NCBI GenBank assembly: GCA_031308135.1
Contig: JAHLJT010009436.1
Span: 157,258,976 to 157,322,975 of the forward strand
DNA from: Acheta domesticus
Taxonomy: Eukaryota > Arthropoda > Insecta > Orthoptera > Gryllidae
Reading direction: 5' to 3'
Length of the DNA stretch: 64,000 nt
Positions 11,932 through 24,422 of the stretch are shown in pieces. Below the pieces are notes generated by a model. The model was not told the DNA's origin. It saw nothing but the letters and a program-made list of their open reading frames with translations, and searched no databases. Numbering within the stretch: the first letter of the stretch is position 1; every line of letters starts with the position of its first letter. A program made the position numbers and the translations under genes.

Positions 11932-12975
11932 TAGAGAAAAGAAAAAGAATTTAATTACAGGACATGTATAAACTTTTGTTGGCTACGAAAAAGCATTTGA
12001 CAGAATAAACCAGGAACCAACTATGGACAATATTAGAAAACGAAAAGATATCCCAACCATTTAATAGAAATACTTAAAAGTCTGTATAGGAACACAACAA
12101 TTACCATAGACCTAGGATACAAGCTCTCTGAAGAGAATTATAGTGAACCAAGGAGCACGCCAAGGCTGCAGCTTATCGCCAACCCTGTTTATATCTATCT
12201 ATCTATATATAGATAGATAGTTATAGATAGATAACGTAATTAAAAAACTAGAAAACAAAAATAAAACACTGGAATAAGATTTGGCCGTGATAAATACATT
12301 AATACTCTGCTGTTTGCTGACGACCAAATACTCTTACAAGAAAAATGAAGATGACCTTCAGAAATCATTACACCTCTTAAATGAAATAAATAAAGAATAT
12401 AATTTTAAAATATCGTCAAAGAGAACTAAAGTTATGGCCTGGCATGGAAAATATCCTCTCAGAATTAAAATAGCTCTTGAGGAAACCCTGTGGAACAAGT
12501 TTCAAACTTTTTATACCTTTGGTTGTGAAATATCTTTTAGCGATGACGACGATGTAAAACGAAAGCTTCATAGATTTCAATTTATGTGCGGAACAATAAG
12601 GGCGAACACTAAGGAATAGGGTAAAAACAGAAACTATAATGAAATTTTACAAAACCAATGACTGTACCAGTAATCATGTATGGGAGTGAGACATGGGTAA
12701 CAAAGAATAGCTACATAAACGCAATACAAAATTCCGAAATGAGGTCCTTAAGAGCTGTTAATCAAACCACTTTACTAGATAAAATCAGGCAGCAAGACAT
12801 CAGAAATCAACTTAAGATATTTTCACTTAATGAAAAAATTAAAGAAAGTAAAATAAAGTGGAAAGAGCATGTGCTGAGGATGGATGACAAACGCCATCCA
12901 AAGCAGGCTTTGCTCTACACGGTGAGGGGAAGAAGAGATCCAGGAAGGCCACGAAAGCGATGGTGTGAACATTGA
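11932..12975 (+). pseudogene. LINE reverse transcriptase remnant, downstream part
   Basis: Contains GARQGCSLSP, a degraded active-site region around 12310-12340 (LLTTKYS replacing the usual ADD box), then IMYGSETWVTKNS and finally GRRDPGRPRKRW, typical of the C-terminus of RTE-like elements. Stops and frame changes are frequent. An (ATCT)n/(AGAT)n microsatellite interrupts it at about 12187-12231. Confidence 0.75.
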
Positions 12976-13036
12976 GGTCAGAACAGGCAATTTGCCTAAT
13001 CCATGAAGAGGAAGTAAGTAAGTAAGTTCTTGCCCC

Positions 13037-13779
13037 GCCGGGGTTCTGTGTGCTGCTCACCGCCATCTATATCACATTAAATGGTCAGTATCTACTGCAG
13101 ACGCGCGTTTCTCATTCAGTTCGGCGGTGACCTCATGTAAACAGATCGCAGCGCTCCGTCTGCAAGTGTAAAGTGAACGAGTAATATATGACTGTGTAAA
13201 ATAAAATCTGGACAAAAAAATTAATAAAATCTTAATGACAGTCTGAAGATAGAGAAATATATTAATCTTGTACTGCTTGGAGACCTATTGAGAATAATTT
13301 GACATGCCAATGGAAACTGGAGTATATGAACATCTTCATTTGAAATATTTAGCAAGTTAATGAAGAGGTTTACTGTAAAATTACTGCACGATCAGGGAAC
13401 CGTTTATAGTATTGTAGTGCAAATTTTTTGTGCAAATTTATATATTTACTGTGCCATTTATATTGACAGTGTATATTCCTTTTTCAATAAATAATATTTT
13501 AAAAATCAAAAAATTATATTTATTATTATAAGTATCTCTACGGCATGTATCACACATCATTTTAATGGAAAAGAAATAGGTATAAAGAGAAAGTCAGTCA
13601 CTGGTAAGAATAGGCAAGTTACTGAAAACTACTTACATTAATTATGAATTTCTTATTTTTTAAACAATTACTTACTTTTGAAAAAATTACACAGCTAAAT
13701 AAAATTGTTGCATCTGCATAAATATCACTGGACTGATAGAAACAATTATTCATTAGGGAAACCTAAAAATTAACATGTA
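13037..13779. other. Intron stretch, no feature
   Basis: AT-rich sequence following the LINE insertion. No recognisable element. Confidence 0.4.
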
Positions 13780-13781
13780 TA

Positions 13782-15292
13782 CAGAGTGTCCACCAACTAT
13801 GGACCACCCCCATAACTTCTAAACGGTTCAGGATATCGAAATGCAGTTTTCGATTAACAACGCGGAATGATGGGGCAAGTAACATGCCATAGAGAAATTG
13901 TCTATGACATTTTTTAGTTTTCGAGAAATTCAATCATCTTTAATTTTTTAAATGGAACTATAAATTTTTTAAACAGCAATGTATAGATCATGAAAAGAGG
14001 AATAAAATGATGTATCATATGTTTAGTATTTTGATGGTAATTTGAGTGTAAATTAGACTTTCTGACGTGGATTTTTTAAGTAAACAGTCTTTTCTTGTAG
14101 CAGCCCTCCCAACAGTAGCCGCTGGTAAGACGGCCTCCGCCAGCGTTGAGACTGTTTCGTGAAGACAAGTGTTGTGAGAGGGGCGGCTGTGGGGACAGAG
14201 GCGTAACTACAGCAATTCATGGTCTTGACATGAAGATGATATGAAATAACATTAACATTAACGATCAGAATGAGTGATTTTTTCCATTTGTTCATCTGAA
14301 ATTGAACTTTTCTTCTACTGAAATGTCCAAAGTAACGATAATCAAAAAGAACAAAATAAAAATAATTTCTAGCGGAAGGACGATAATAATAAAGGTTCTT
14401 TCAAACTTACAAGAATCGAGCTCAGTGTGTTTGCAGAAACAAACTCTCTTTTAAAACATTGAAAGGGAATGAATGATCAAAGATTTTTATTGTAATATCT
14501 CGATTAATTCATTAAATAATATGTAGACATTTTCTATTATTATTTACTGTTACTAAACTTCTTATTTAAACACGTACAAAAAGAAGAAAGCTATAAAAGT
14601 TTTGAAATATTCTTGACCAGGCTCTCAATGTAAATTTAATAACTTTAACACAAATGTACATCTGTAGTCACAACTGCTAATACTGATTGGCGAGTTTCTC
14701 ACTTCATAACGCCACATTCTGCCACAAACTTGAAAACCCACGGCAGAAGACGGAAGTGTAATGTTTTCTTTTCCATTTATGAAACAATAGGAGAGGTACG
14801 GTTGCGCAGTGGCGAATATTCATCTTAATTAAAAATTAAATTTACCAACGAAGAGACGTGGTTGGATTCTTGTCAAGTTTGAAAATGATATTTATTATAA
14901 AGAAGACAAAGTTACATGCAGAAAAATCAATGGGGAAAAGTATCTTTTGCGAGAGTTGCAAGGGCTGCTTCACGAAATATTGTCCGTTTAATTCAAAATC
15001 ACATTTCAGAAAATCTAATTTTATTCTCAAATTACTATCAAAATACTAGCATATGATACATCATTTTATTCCTCTTTTCATGATCTATACATTGCGGTTG
15101 AAAAAAATATATAGTTCCATTTAAAAAAATTAAAGATGATTAAATTTCTAGAAAACGAAAAATGTATTTGACAATTTCTACGATGACATGTTACTTGCCC
15201 CATGATTCCGCATTGTTAATCAGAAAACTGCATTTCGATATCCTGAACCCTTTAGAAGTTATGGTGTGGTCCATAGTTGGTGGGGACACCTG
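13782..15292. mobile_element. Inverted-repeat element with TA target duplication
   Basis: Left arm 13782 to about 14027, starting CAGAGTGTCCACCAACTATG. Right arm from about 15049 to 15292, the reverse complement, ending ATAGTTGGTGGGGACACCTG. TA flanks both sides, as in Tc1/mariner-superfamily elements. The ~1-kb interior has no transposase and includes a GC-richer patch at 14095-14215. It is nonautonomous. Confidence 0.75.
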
Positions 15293-15337
15293 TATAAAAG
15301 AATATTTTTTAAATACCTACAAATATTGGGCCTGGAT

Positions 15338-16010
15338 TACACTGGGGTTCAATTAACGCCACCTACATCGACCTTTGGTGAAGCCTACGACTTCAATTTT
15401 TAAATAATTGTGGTATTTATTTTTCAAAATAAATGATTAACAGATGACACCATGAATATATGATAATATGAATATATTGATAATACCACAATCTCAAAAG
15501 CATTATTAACGCAGAAGTCAGATTACAGACAACCTTTTTGTGTTTTTCATCTGCTCTTGACAGCAGTCACCCGCACTTTAACATCTCAGACATCATGTCC
15601 CACTTGTTGATAATGATAACTTAGTATATTATGATAACTTATCTACTAGCTTATTTGTTCACCGAGTTAATATTCGTTTATAGATGAAAATCTTGTTTAA
15701 TTCCAACGAAAAACCAGACACGTTATTGTATTGTGAAGTCTGAAATCGCGCGAGTGAATGTACACAAACAAAAGAAAAGCGAGAGAATTGATCGGAATGA
15801 TACTTTTATAAGTTGGCTACACGGACACGAAATCCTTTTGATTGGAATTTAGCGTTACTTAATGTCAGGCAAAATTCCTTTTCGATAATGCATCGCAATA
15901 TGCCATTAACTGACATATTGAGATGCAATGCCAGGCCTATATAATATCGGGCCTGGGTTTCAATGGAGTTCAATCAACGCCACCTACATCGATCATTGGT
16001 GGTACTGTTT
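15338..16010 (+). repeat. Direct repeats of ~60 bp flanking ~550 bp
   Basis: GGGCCTGGATTACACTGGGG at about 15329 and a matching GGGCCTGGGTTTCAATGGAG at about 15949 begin ~60-bp similar stretches. Both continue with CAACGCCACCTACATCGA and end in TTGGTG. No protein signal lies between. They might be LTR-like, dispersed copies, or a local duplication. Confidence 0.5.
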
Positions 16011-16394
16011 AATTATCCATTTATAGGCTAACATCGCAGCGCTTAAACACGCAAAAATGCACTTTTTTGGAAATTCTTAGAATCTTATGGCCAAATCTGA
16101 AAACACATTATCAGTTCCCCTTCAGGAGCCCGAGACGCGTCGAATGACACCTCGTATGTCTCGATTGGTGCACGGGAAGTGGTCTAACCGTGAGGCACGG
16201 AACTGTATTTTCTCCACGCACGCACACGAGGAGGTTACTCAAATACTATACAGGGAAGGGATAAGGATAGAAATGATTCTTGCTTACTTATTGTTTCTTC
16301 AATATTCCAAAACTCCGAGAGAGCACCCCTGTTTTCACTATTTTCTGGTATTGAATGTAAACAAGTTCGAAATGTAGAAAGTAATATTTATTGT

Positions 16395-17940
16395 TTTTAC
16401 TTTCCCGTATACGTACGTATACACGGAGTGATATACGTAGTATAGGGAAAGTTATGTAATGCTGAGCGAAAAAAATGGCCAATTTTCCGCGGAAAAAAAA
16501 TTAATTGCCGGGCCGTGAAAACGAATAAGTGGATAAAACCAGTTGCTAAATTAAGAAAAAAAATCCCTTAACACGTGGTGTGGTCAAAATCCATGATTTG
16601 TTGCTTCTTCATACTTAAAATCGATTGACGGCTATTCCGTCCGTCTGTCCGTCTGTGGTCAACGCTAGCGCCTAAACCGTTCGGTCGATTTTCTTCAAAA
16701 TTGATATTCCCCAGTCGATCTGATTCTAGTTTGAAGCTTTGTGATTTTGAAAAGATTCTTTAAAATTTGGGGGTACTTTATATGAAGCCCCACGGGGATT
16801 TTCAACATTTTCTCAAAAACGGCTCCAAATTTTTTCTTTAAATTTCTTGTATGAATAGAGGAAAATACACTTTTTAACATGGCATAGGTCCGATTTCACG
16901 TACAGCTCTGAATTTTTGAAAATTGTGAAAGTTTGAATTTTTTTCGGCGTCTTTCTCCAACTACAAAATTGAAGATAGAGATTTTTTCTTCAAATAAAAT
17001 TCGTTCTGCATATTGAGTTCTTTAATAAAGGTCACTGTAAATGTTTTTCACAATTTTGGTAGTTTTCGTGCAATATTGCGTGCAATATGTGCAATTTTTA
17101 AAAATTACAATAACAAAATTTTCTCAAAAACGGCTCCAATTTTTTTCTTTAAACTTTTGGTAGGGATAGTGGTAAATGTACTCTATCAATGACATAAAAG
17201 CCATTTTGGTCTATCGGTTGGTTTTTTCAAAGATTACAAAAAATGTAAATTTTTTTACTTGTCTCTCACGTCGTTAATATTTACATTATCGGCGATTTTT
17301 TTACATTATTATATTTACGAGTATATATGCTTTAAATAATGTCGAGTAAAGTTTTGCGAAAACACAACCGTTTTCTGTGAAAAGTAGCTCAAATTTCGGC
17401 ATTTTCAGAAATGCTCAAACGCCATTTTCTCGTATATGGCTGCAATTTTTTCTTGAAACTTTTGTAACGGATAGTGCTAATTTACACTCATTAGTATAGG
17501 CGTAAAGTTTATTTTGAGTTTTTTTTTGTTGTTTTCAAAAATTATATAAATGTAAATTTTTTGAAAGATCTCTCACATCTTTAATATGCACATTATCCGC
17601 AATTTGTAAAGATGATTATATTTGTGAGTGTAAGTGCTTCAAATAACTTCAAATAAAGTATTTTGAAAACTCAAAAATTTTCTGTGAAAATGAGCTTCAA
17701 ATTTCGCATTTTTTAGTAGTGCTAAAACGCCATTTTCTCTTAAACGGCACATAATTTTTTAAAAGAAAATTGCCATTTACGGCTAGGTTTTTGTGTTCTT
17801 TAATATTCTAAAATTAATGTTTCTGTTCTACCAATAGGAAACCGAAAAATTAAGAAAATGACAAAAAAAAAAACGTACTTTTGGCGATGATAGATGGTAG
17901 CTGGCAAGAAAGAGTATGTGGCAATTCGGAATATTGACAA
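16395..17940 (+). repeat. Repeat A, near-full-length copy 2
   Basis: Same order of landmarks as copy 1: terminal ACTTTCCCGTATACG palindrome, CCGTCTGTC tandem, TAGCGCCTAAACCG, then the CTCAAAAACGGCTCC blocks. It ends near a GGCAATTCGGAATATTGAC stretch, shorter at its 3' end than copies 1 and 3. Confidence 0.8.
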
Positions 17941-18334
17941 ATAAATAAATAAAATAAAATACGGTCATTGCTTAATTTTTTCAAAATACGAGTAGTTTTT
18001 CTTTAATTTTGTGACAAACGTAATAGGCCGCTGTAAATTTACTGCGCTTCCGGACAGCTGGATGCGTCGTAAATTAGAATGTGCAATTTTGTATATTATT
18101 TCTTTCTTCGTTTCTTACATTCGAACTTTGTTATAGACTTACACATTAATATTTTAGAAATTGTTTATTTTGAAATATTTGAAATAAGTAAAAAGAATTA
18201 ATAGCTCTCAGAATAGCGACAATGCAGGGTCTGCAACAATGGAATTCACTTTGCGCTCGCGAATATCTGTGAATTAGTGTCATTGTTGTGACCTAATGGA
18301 GCTGTATGAAAAGGAGTTATAATTGTCTAATTTA

Positions 18335-19274
18335 CGTAGGTCATTCAATAATTAAAGAGACAAATTGGTCTGGAGAGAAAACAGTGGGTAGGACGAGTTT
18401 GGTAATTTTAGGACTTTGCGTTGGCATCACTAGGATGAACCCTGTCCATCTGAAGGATCAACATTGTTGTGTTCATAACCTCAAAATTAAGATGAACGAT
18501 GGCGAGTCCAACTTGAAAATTCCACATTGATTGAAGAACATTCTTTGATTCGTTTTTCAACGTGCTGAAGGTGACAAACAAGCTAATATATATTCTAGAA
18601 TGGATCATAAGTATGCTGAGAAGTTGTAAGAACTGTGAGAATTTTTACAATTTGGTGGAACAGTTCAAAAATGGTCGAAGCTCCAGTGACTGACAAACAT
18701 CGTTCTCGCCACATCAGCAAGAAAAGTCATGTTGACTGAAATTGGGGACGCTGTAGGTGCGTTTTTTGTGATTATCATGAAGAAACAGTCTTTAGTAACC
18801 AGCCAATATTGTTTAGATATGTTTTTGAAGAAGGTGAAGCCAGTCATGAGAGAGAAAAGTCATGGATCTCAGAGGAGAGATGTGATTCTCCAGCAAAACA
18901 ACGCACGTCCTCACACTCCACAACAAACCCCGTGAAATCATTGGACAAAATGGGTTGGGAGGTACTGGCCTCATCCCCCTTACAGCCTCAATTTAGCACC
19001 ATGTTGATTTCCATTTGTTTGGCCCACTGAAGGAGGCATTACGTTGGGAGAAGTCCCAAGATAACGAGGTTGTCAAAAAAATTTGTGGGAAATTGGTTCA
19101 AACACCAAGATAAAAAGTACTTTGCAGCCGTCATACAAAAGCTGGTAGCCCTTTTGTAACAAGTGCATAAATGTTGGTGAGAAATATATTAAAAAGTAGG
19201 AGAAGTCCTGTTTTGTAAAATAAACATTTATTTCTCCAGACCAATTTGTCTCTTTAATTATTGAATGTCCCTCG
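18335..19274 (+). mobile_element. Internally deleted mariner-like element
   Basis: Terminal inverted repeats of about 44 bp flanked by TA (18333-18334 and 19275-19276). The left is CGTAGGTCATTCAATAATTA and the right is its near reverse complement ending TGAATGTCCCTCG. Interior transposase fragments include VILQQNNARPHT (the second catalytic Asp block of mariners) and later CDFHLFGPLKEAL-type sequence in shifted frames. At 940 bp it is shorter than a usual ~1.3-kb mariner, and it is multiply frameshifted. Confidence 0.85.
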
Positions 19275-19276
19275 TA

Positions 19277-19826
19277 TGTTGATATTTGCAGGCAAATATT
19301 TAGTTTTGCACCAAATGCTGTACCATTTGTAGTGAGTAGAGAATTTGTTGCATGGTTTTAAAATACTCTTCCCTAATCATGGCCCAATGGAAGGCATTTC
19401 TATATTTCCAGGGTATCAGGCTTCTTTTTCCAATACAGGGTTACAAAACTTTTGCATTCTATTTTTGTGAAGTTGTAGAATTCACATAGTTCTGACAACA
19501 CTGCAATGGAAATAGTGAGTTCCAAGCGAAGATGTTAGTAGCGCATAAAGTGCAATATTACAGTACTACTTAGCTGTTTCCTCTAATACGGAAAGTAAGT
19601 GCTGTTGTAGCACCACTAGTTTAATATTGTTAATCATATTTTGACTGTCCAAATTATTTGACTTTTAATATTATTAATTAAGTTTGACTGCTGGCAATCC
19701 CAGCGGGGAATCAAAACCTAATATCCTGGTAAACGCCCGGTTGCACAAACTACTGTACTTGCGCTTCCGAGACAGAAAACTCTTGGAACATCCTTGAAGA
19801 GATCTTATAAGCACCTCACAGACATA

Positions 19827-19869
<43 letters not shown>

Positions 19870-20574
19870 ATTATTATTATTGTTGTTGTTGTTGAAGGAG
19901 GGTGTTATTTTTCGTCCTTTTAATAGTCCTTCAGTCTTTCATTCCGCTCCCTCGTCCGGATCTGCATTTTCATCTATTTCTCCGTCAGGAAAACTGTTCA
20001 TGTAATAAATACAACTTCTGAAATTCGTTTCTTTTTTTATATCCTGAATTGTTCCCCGCTTTAATCCGTGATTTCTAAGGTTCAAAGCTGACCAAAATGC
20101 TTCGACAAAATTGAAGCTGACACCCCTTTCTTACTCGTCTTTTGCGAAATAAATTGAGACGAATATGAAATGCCATAAGTCGTCGAAGTATGAAATGTTA
20201 GAGTGTTTAAAAATAATTATTAGTATGATGAAGATACTACAGATATACATTTTTCACAAACTTTACATCAGTAAAAAGAGCATTCAAGAGATATGGTTTT
20301 ACAAAATCTATTTTCTGGCGGTCTTCAATTGTTTGAAACCCTTTAATTTTACCTTACTACCAGGGTGAAGCATACATTCTTCATGCAGCTAAAAAATAGT
20401 TGTCTTTTACACTCTGGTGGACATCGTTGATATTCCATTAATGTAATTGTTTGCGTTCTCATTATTCTTAAACTCTTTGCATTTTACAATTAGTTTCACA
20501 GAGAACTTTGTTTTTGAACGTAAAAATATCTTTTTAGAAAATTTTGAAAACGTTAAAGCTTCATGCAAAGTACC
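19277..20574. other. Intron stretch with ATT microsatellite
   Basis: Contains an (ATT)n run at about 19827-19884 passing into (TTG)n. Otherwise AT-rich with no recognised element. Confidence 0.5.
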
Positions 20575-20790
20575 TTTCAAATTCAAAACATTCGTTCAAA
20601 TTCCCAGGACCTCGAGATCCGCCATCTTGATCGGAGATTATCAATTTTGAAGAATATCGTCTGAACGATTTAGGCGCTGCGTCGACCACTGACCGGCGAC
20701 CCGACGGACTGACAGACTTCTGCCGTCAACCAATATTTCGGTATGAAAGTTCCACAAAACTTGGATTCTGACTACACAATGTGTTATAGG
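20575..20790 (-). repeat. Repeat A, diverged internal fragment, reverse
   Basis: Reverse-complement similarity to the segment of Repeat A spanning the ACACATTGTGTA block, the CCGTC tandem and the GCGCCTAAA block. More diverged than the large copies. It is followed by TAA microsatellites at 20798-20822 and 20930-20970. Confidence 0.6.
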
Positions 20791-20930
20791 ATGTATTTTA
20801 ATAATAATAATAATAATAATATATAACAATAATTTTGTTTACACTGCAATTGGATATAAACCAGTGGCAGTTAATTACATAAAGATAATATACTTTCATA
20901 ATAACATAATAGTAATAATATTAGTAAAAT

Positions 20931-20970
<40 letters not shown>

Positions 20971-21422
20971 TAAAAAACTGGCGATTCATAAAATATTAAA
21001 CCGCATGAAGAAATAGAAAATAACCTAAATCCGCGCACTGAATCTTTGTGCAATTAAGACCGCACTACATTGTCCGTCACTTTGTGTCATTGTCACTTCA
21101 CTGCATAACCTAATATTCTTAGTTTAGGCCATCATTAACTTAGGAATTCTCTAAATTAATTTCTTAAATTGCTGACACTTCGAGGAAAGGGTTCAAAGGT
21201 TTTTGCAAGCAATCTATTCCATTCCGTTATCGTTCGATTGTGAAAGAGAATTTCCCGGCATCCGTTCTCTGCAGTCTTGAATTTTTGTGACGGTGATCCC
21301 CTCTACTGATATACGCTTTATACAAAGTGCAGTCCTTGCCATTGTTCGCCTGTTTTCGAGTGTGTATTTAAGTGCCGACTGTGCTTTCGAGGTACATTGT
21401 TCGCCTGGCTTCGTTTACTACA

Positions 21423-21819
21423 TATACAGTTGGTAAGTCTTGTTTGTACAGACCATGATTTGCTCGAAAAACATTAATTTTAAGTGGAAAATTAAAACTA
21501 ATGAAAAATATATTACAAGTTAATTGAATAATTCCAGTTAAATAAAATGTAACTTTGTACACCTTGACGAAATGCCCTTGTATTTGAAATTCACCAGCAC
21601 ATTTAGTTGCTCGGGAACTAGCCGCTGGGAAAGTTTTCTAAGTAACTAAATGTGCCGGTGAACTTCAATTTCGTCTAGGTGTTAAAAGTTATATTTTATT
21701 TAAGTGGAATTATTCAATTATCTTGTAATATATTTTTCATTAGTATTAATTTTCCACTTAAAATTAACGATTTTCGAGCAAATAATGGACTTACAAACAA
21801 GACTGTTACCGACTGTATA
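21423..21819. mobile_element. Foldback MITE, near-palindromic, 397 bp
   Basis: TATACAGTTGGTAAG at the left end pairs with the right end, which finishes CCGACTGTATA. Arms of about 180 bp (21423-21615 and 21637-21819) match with few differences, leaving a ~20-base loop that includes GGGAACTAGCCGCTGGGAAA. TA at the termini fits a Tc1/mariner-type target. A transcript through this intron would form a long hairpin. Confidence 0.85.
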
Positions 21820-22005
21820 GAGAAATAAAATTGATTCATATTATTTTAAATATCAGAACCCCAGCACACGAGTTTCTCTGACGACAAATCGCCACTCACC
21901 TCTGCTGAAATTCAAATCTTTACTACTTATGTAGTATGCGGGAAAGTAAAAATAATGCACTAATGGCTTCTCTGCGCACTGAGTGTAGAGTTCACAGGCA
22001 TTTGG

Positions 22006-22740
22006 GGATTAATTTTATCTGCTGTATTTCATGACCATCTGTAATGGAATCCATTGCTTGGTTCGTGGGTATTGGTGATATTGAAATGAAATTTATGTCA
22101 TTTAGCCGATGAAAGCCTACATTGTTATATAATTAGCCGATGTTTCGAAATTTTATTTCTCCATCTTCAGGGCTGAATACATTAAGACCACGGTTAGATG
22201 TATCAACACTAATTAATGCAAGTATGCTGGAAGCACACACTACTAATCTTAAATTGTTTGGTGTATGTATATAAATACAATTACATTACGTTACATACGT
22301 TTTACATTATGTAGACCAAACCAGTCATTACATATTTCACCTGTATTGGTTTGATGAGAAAATCGAACACAATAGAATTCAAAATATGTATCATATACTA
22401 GAATAACAAGATTAATTTAACAGAAAACAATCACTCCATTGATTTATATAATTGAACTATATATTATATTTGAAACCTGTATTTAACACACATAACAATT
22501 TATACCTACAGACAACAACCATGCTGGATACGCAACAGAAAGCATTGTTGTTCGTTCATTGCCCCATGATATTATGTTATATTAGGTAAACCAAACCATA
22601 CATTGTTCAATAGTGTTTATACGTCTAACCGTGTTGTTAATGTATTCAGCCCTGAGGATGGAGAAATAAAACTCCGAAACGTCGGCTAACTGACATAAAT
22701 TTCATTTATTGGGCCAATACCCATCAATGGATTAATTTTA
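22006..22740. mobile_element. Inverted-repeat element next to ankyrin splice acceptor
   Basis: The 12-mer GGATTAATTTTA occurs at 22006-22017 and again at 22729-22740. Inside, inverted similarity links ATCCATTG plus GGGTATTGG (22049-22075) with CCAATACCC plus CAATGGAT (22714-22732), and AAATTTATGTCATTTAGCCG with its counterpart near 22680-22705. Blocks reading CTCCATCTTCAGGGCTGAAT and its complement are also inverted. No ORF. The right edge is 25 bp from an exon. Confidence 0.65.
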
Positions 22741-22765
22741 CGTGCAATTTATTTTGTTTGTGCAG

Positions 22766-22865
22766 CGCCTGCAGTCACCGATTCACATCGCAGCCGAGTT
22801 GGGTTATGTGGAAATTTGCAAGTTACTTTTGGCTGCGGGAGCAAAACATTGACCAAAAGGAGCAG
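22766..22865 (+). CDS. ANKDD1A: ANKDD1A-like protein, ankyrin exon with +1 frame break
   Basis: Acceptor TTTGTGCAG precedes 22766 and donor GTGAGC begins at 22866. At 100 bp it is one base longer than a 33-codon ankyrin exon. It reads RLQSPIHIAAELGYVEICKL then LLAAGA; ignoring one A of the AAAA run at 22843-22846 continues it as NIDQKEQ, in phase 0 with both neighbours. IHIAAELG and LLLAAGAN are canonical ankyrin helix motifs. As in exon 2880, a consensus error is the simplest explanation. The preceding intron is almost 20 kb long and transposon-rich. Confidence 0.8.
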
Positions 22866-24422
22866 GTGAGCCCCATTTGACCCCGTTATGCTGATGGTCC
22901 TTTGTCTTACTCTCCCTGTTGTGAATGAATAGCTTGTCATCCCCTTCTTAATGTTTCAACTTCAATTATGTGATTTGGCAGAAGAGCAGGCTTTTGGCCT
23001 AAGCCTCGCCACTAATAAAGACATTATAATTATTACTATCGTTATTGTTATTAAAATGATCCCATTCTATTTAAAGACAGTTAATTTTCAAAATCACTTT
23101 AAATTTTCATTTTCTCAAATCCTACGTTTCTGCGTAAATATAAAGAGATTTTAAAAAGTAACTCTCTCTAAATTTAATGGGACCATTTTCATAATAATAA
23201 TAATATAATTTATTAGACAGTTACAACAATCAATCTCTAGAATGACTCATCATCACAAACATTCCTTCGTCTACATTCAAGTTTTGACATTCATACTATG
23301 GATCAAGTACAAATATTTATTAAGGCACAAATCATTAATCATCCCAGCACTTATATTAACATTCAGTACGTTTCGACCATATGATTACGATCTTTTTCGA
23401 GTTTCGTAAGTTGTAGTTCATTCATTGCCAATAAATTAAAATATAATTAATTTACGCCCGCACGTGGACCAAGTATACACGTATTTGCTCAGTTCCTATG
23501 GTCGCATACTTGCAGAATGACACACATCAAAAAAATAACAAGCAAAAACCTGATTGCTACTTCAAGAAATTCCAAACATTTTGGGAAATATTTTTATTTG
23601 AATTTGGAATCCTATTTTTTCAATCACAATGTGAATTTTTTTTTGTTTCAAAAAGTACACAACGTAAACACATTATAAAATGGAATGTAAAAATCACATT
23701 TTCCGATATGTAGAAGGGACGGAACAAAATGAAAATTTATTTTGGATCAAAAATTTAGTTTAAACATTTTACATTATTTGGTTCAATTTCTTACCCGCTA
23801 CATTCTTTCCTCAAGATGAAAATATAAATATAATTAGTTCATTAATGAACTTCGTAGTTTTTAGTTAACCGTAAATATATATAAAACTTAATAACATTAC
23901 TTTGAAATAGCAACGTGTTTGTTGCATCCAATTCGCAGTGCGCCGTACCGTTTCTTCCTCTGGTTGGCTCTCCTCACCACGAACGTCCCTCAAGCGGAGA
24001 TGTCAGCGTCCGCCATGAACAGCCCCGCCCTTAAGAGCTACTAGAGATGCGACATTATCGTTTTCAAAACATCGCTAACTATATGCAATCGTCGACGTAT
24101 TTAACATCGTTATTTTGATGCCGGTATTTTTTGGTCAATAATGTTGTGATCGAGGTTTTTACGAGACTGATATTTTTTAAATGAAAAAAGTACCATCATA
24201 ACAATATACTCTATAATAGTTTTCATATATCCCTAAATTGAATATTCTTCAAACCAAAGTGACCAAGGGTGAAATAAAATGGAGTTTTCGCCAATATTCC
24301 TATTGAATGATTGAATCATATTAAATTTTGTTAATTATCCTGATGATTTTTTTAAAATTTTATTTTGTAAAAGATAAATGTCAATTAAAAATTAATAACC
24401 GAGACCACTTCGTGTGTTGCAG
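22866..24422 (+). other. ANKDD1A-like intron
   Basis: Mostly AT-rich. A GC-richer patch at about 23930-24045 has no identifiable content. No element shared with the rest of the window was seen. Confidence 0.4.

Larger units (their letters stand above)
7978..13025 (+). mobile_element. RTE-like non-LTR retrotransposon insertion with nested element
   Basis: GTTCTTGCCCC at 7967-7977 is repeated exactly at 13026-13036, an 11-bp target-site duplication. The inserted DNA ends in (AGTA)n repeats at 13012-13025, a short tandem tail as in RTE-type LINEs. Inside, in order, lie an apurinic-type endonuclease (about 8040-8500), reverse transcriptase pieces (about 9150-9355 and 11935-12350) and the usual C-terminal region (12658-12975). 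A separate terminal-inverted-repeat element occupies 9356-11931. Without it the LINE is about 2.5 kb, 5'-truncated and broken by many stops and frameshifts, hence inactive. Confidence 0.85.

Noticed and set aside
16087..16377. 96-codon frame MAKSENTL...
   Set aside because: No recognisable domain and no splice context; surrounding DNA is intronic repeat.
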